This document shows, one piece after another, positions 30,671 through 32,398 of a stretch of 32,398 bases of DNA. Positions within the stretch are counted from its first letter, which is position 1. Every line of letters starts with the position of its first letter. Source of the DNA: Myxococcales bacterium (lineage in GTDB: Bacteria; Myxococcota; UBA4151); NCBI GenBank assembly GCA_002696345.1, contig NZRT01000018.1:1-32398 (forward strand). Direction: 5' to 3'. The notes below the pieces were generated by a model. It searched no databases and had not been told where the DNA came from. It was given only the letters and a program-made list of their open reading frames with translations. A program made the position numbers and the translations under genes.

Positions 30671-31924
30671 TCATCCCATGGATTTGAGGGCGGCCATTAA
30701 CGCATCCAACTCCTCGATACTTGTGAATACATTCGGGGAAATGCGGCAGCCATTGACTCCACTCGTGTTGATAGACACGGCAAAGATTCCGTGTTCATCC
30801 ATTAGCTTCTTCGCCATATCGGACGATTCCATGCCGTCGACACCTACGTTGGCGATGCCGCACGAGCGGTGGCGGTCCTTGGGGGTGAATAGGTTCAGGT
30901 GATCCATCTCCCGAGCCTGGTCGGTCCAGTAGTTTTGAAGGTATCTCAGTCTGGCTTCCTTGCGGGCCCCGCCGATTCGATTGTGAAACTCGATAGCATT
31001 GGCAATAGCCAGATCCGTATGGGCTGGATGGGTTCCCGTGTGATTGAGTCGCGTGATGTCGTCTGGTTCCTTGGGCGATGCGAACACCGGCCAAACCTTG
31101 TGCAGGTTCGACTTATTTACATATAGGAAACCTGCTCCGAGGGGGGCGCTAAGCCACTTGTGGAGACTGGTTCCGTAGTAGTCGCAATTCAGATCGTTGA
31201 TAGAGAATTCGAAATGGCCGAAGGCGTGGGCCCCGTCCACGAGCACATCGACGCCTTTCGAATGAGCCATGTCGCAGATCTTCCGTATGGGAAGAATGTG
31301 GCCGGTAATGTTAATTATGTGGCAGACCATCAGCAAACGCGTCTTCGGAGTGATTGCCGCCGCGTACGTGTCGACAATCTCCTGGTCCGACTGGGGATGC
31401 ATGGGGACATCGATAATTTTCCGTGCCACGCCGTAGCGCTGCTCCACGAGTTCGAACATGCTCCGCATGGCTCCATAATCCTGATTCGCCAGCACAGCCT
31501 CGTCTCCAGAATTCCAATGAACCCCTCCGATAATCGTATCCAAAGACTCGGTAGCGTTTCTAGTGATGACCAGTTCATCCGCTGAGCAACCCGCCATCTC
31601 CGCCAGTTTGGCAGTAACGCGCTGCTTGTTCTCCAAGCGAAGGTTCCGCATATAGTAGGAGCCGTGATAATTCACCTCGCGCACATGACGAATGAAGTTC
31701 TCCAGCGTATCCTCTGGCTGGATGCAATAGAAGCCGCTCTCGAGATTGATATAGTCAGGCTTGAGCTTGTAGGATGCCCGAACTTTCGCCCAAAAGTCCT
31801 CGTCGGTGGCTAGCTCCAGCGAAGAGCGGCCTTCAGCAGCGGCAAGCAGTCCATCCAAACGAGTGAACACGGGGGTGCTTAGTCCTACGAGAGCGATTCG
31901 CTTAATAAATTCGCGCTTGTTCAT
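30671..31924 (-). CDS. Class-V PLP aminotransferase/epimerase-like, with N-terminal export-type signal
   Basis: A 417-aa PLP enzyme of aminotransferase class V (isopenicillin-N-epimerase/cysteine-desulfurase fold). Landmarks are TRNATESLD (phosphate-binding loop, about 121-129), Asp230 and His233 in VDGAHAFGH, and the Schiff-base Lys256 in GTSLHKWLSAP. The N-terminus NKREFIKRIALVGLSTP resembles a Tat signal with Lys replacing the first Arg, so it may be exported; PLP proteins of this PVC/Bacteroidota subgroup often carry such leaders. The reaction is unknown; epimerase, lyase and transaminase are all possible. It is on the same strand as its neighbours, 157 bp upstream of the BNR gene and just downstream of the DUF1080 pseudogene. 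Confidence 0.9.
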   Translation of the reverse strand: MNKREFIKRIALVGLSTPVFTRLDGLLAAAEGRSSLELATDEDFWAKVRASYKLKPDYINLESGFYCIQPEDTLENFIRHVREVNYHGSYYMRNLRLENKQRVTAKLAEMAGCSADELVITRNATESLDTIIGGVHWNSGDEAVLANQDYGAMRSMFELVEQRYGVARKIIDVPMHPQSDQEIVDTYAAAITPKTRLLMVCHIINITGHILPIRKICDMAHSKGVDVLVDGAHAFGHFEFSINDLNCDYYGTSLHKWLSAPLGAGFLYVNKSNLHKVWPVFASPKEPDDITRLNHTGTHPAHTDLAIANAIEFHNRIGGARKEARLRYLQNYWTDQAREMDHLNLFTPKDRHRSCGIANVGVDGMESSDMAKKLMDEHGIFAVSINTSGVNGCRISPNVFTSIEELDALMAALKSMG

Positions 31925-32018
31925 TGGCAGTGAGTCTCGGAGAGGTAGAATCGATCTGAGCCTTCCGAATCAGCGCTGGAATGGCGAGTCCATAATCGCC
32001 TGGTTCCCAAGAAGCTGC

Positions 32019-32310
32019 CTATGGCAATTCGCGAACGGCAAGATTGCGGAAGATGATGGGGCCCTAGATTGTTCGGGTTCTCCAGGCGCTCGATAGAGGC
32101 CGGGGTTGTCCAAATAAAGACGCCCGAGTTGCCAGCGGCTTTTTGGTGCTTCCACTCCACAACCATCTCGAAATTGGTGTATTCCTTAGTCGTACGTAAA
32201 ACGCTGATCGGCGGTCCGTAACAGAAGCGTTCGGCATTCTTCTAATTCCAGGTATCCGATTGGCTGTTTACCTGCTCAAAGTCCTTTTCGATGAGGGGAC
32301 GCTATCCAGG
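32019..32310 (-). pseudogene. Decayed DUF1080 (3-keto-disaccharide hydrolase) gene
   Basis: The minus strand reads RPLIEKDFEQVNSQSDTW, then after a stop codon (32242-32244) FCYGPPISVLRTTKEY and NFEMVVEWKHQKAAGNSGVF. Together these are the first half of a DUF1080 domain. Another in-frame stop (32302-32304, TAG where the family has Trp) lies just upstream. Right after ERLENP the sequence jumps, in a different frame, to GPIIFRNLAVRELP and a stop (32063-32019), the typical C-terminal end of the domain. So there are two nonsense codons, a frameshift and an internal deletion of roughly 100 codons. I could not identify the original start; the stretch 32311-32398 gives no clear coding sequence. Confidence 0.8.
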
Positions 32311-32398
32311 TAAGCTCGAACCTATCACCGGGCGAGGAATCGTCTCATGAGGCGCTCCGTTCGTGACACTGTCGCATCCGATTTGCGCTATTAGGACG

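Noticed and set aside
1-32398. CRISPR arrays, tRNA or rRNA genes, transposases, prophage genes
   Set aside because: No regularly spaced repeats, tRNA-like cloverleaf, rRNA core sequence or transposase/integrase motif was seen while reading both strands.

Overview
This window looks like a polysaccharide-catabolism region of a PVC-superphylum bacterium, most likely a marine or sediment Verrucomicrobiota (Opitutae-like). The evidence is the combination of gene families. There are six type-I sulfatases, a DUF1592/DUF1588/DUF1585-type haem protein with its usual partner DUF1552, a large PVC-type 'membrane-bound dehydrogenase' with a CxxCH tail, Tat-exported Gfo/Idh/MocA oxidoreductases, and a decayed DUF1080 (3-keto-disaccharide hydrolase) gene. 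The taxonomic call is inference from gene content only. No rRNA, tRNA, CRISPR, transposase or phage gene was seen.

Layout, left to right. (1) 1-66 is a REP-like inverted-repeat pair. (2) 93-1373 (-) is a Tat-exported Gfo/Idh/MocA oxidoreductase. It diverges from a two-gene plus-strand operon: an SGNH hydrolase fused to a second Gfo/Idh/MocA domain (1455-3092), then a sulfatase (3098-4513). (3) Convergent to that is a sulfatase-amidase operon on the minus strand (7753 down to 4525). (4) A 513-bp intergenic region follows, carrying a second type of REP element. (5) A long minus-strand operon runs from 18056 to 8267: DUF1592 haem protein, EF-hand sulfatase, RND adaptor, RND pump, DUF1552 protein. 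Start/stop codons overlap or nearly touch through most of it. Upstream, at 18260-18287, lies a perfect 28-bp palindrome with a central CG, the best regulatory-site candidate in the window. (6) Upstream of that is a minus-strand operon of a two-domain thioredoxin-like protein, a membrane-anchored GH10 glycosidase and a sulfatase (22466 to 18406). (7) The divergent 903-aa PVC dehydrogenase/cytochrome gene is at 22515-25226. (8) The right end is all minus strand: a sulfatase, a YceI protein with a strong intrinsic terminator, a sulfatase translationally coupled to a BNR/sialidase-like protein, a REP pair, a class-V aminotransferase, and a DUF1080 pseudogene with nonsense codons and a large internal deletion.

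A reasonable reading, by inference, is an exported pathway for a sulfated, xylose-containing or otherwise modified glycan. Sulfatases remove sulfate, GH10 cuts the backbone, Gfo/Idh/MocA and PVC dehydrogenase proteins oxidise sugars, and the CxxCH proteins and thioredoxin-like proteins handle electrons or disulfides. The six sulfatases are clearly different from one another, which suggests several sulfate-ester positions rather than recent duplication. No sulfatase-maturing enzyme, SusC/SusD-like transporter or dedicated regulator is encoded here, so those must lie elsewhere.
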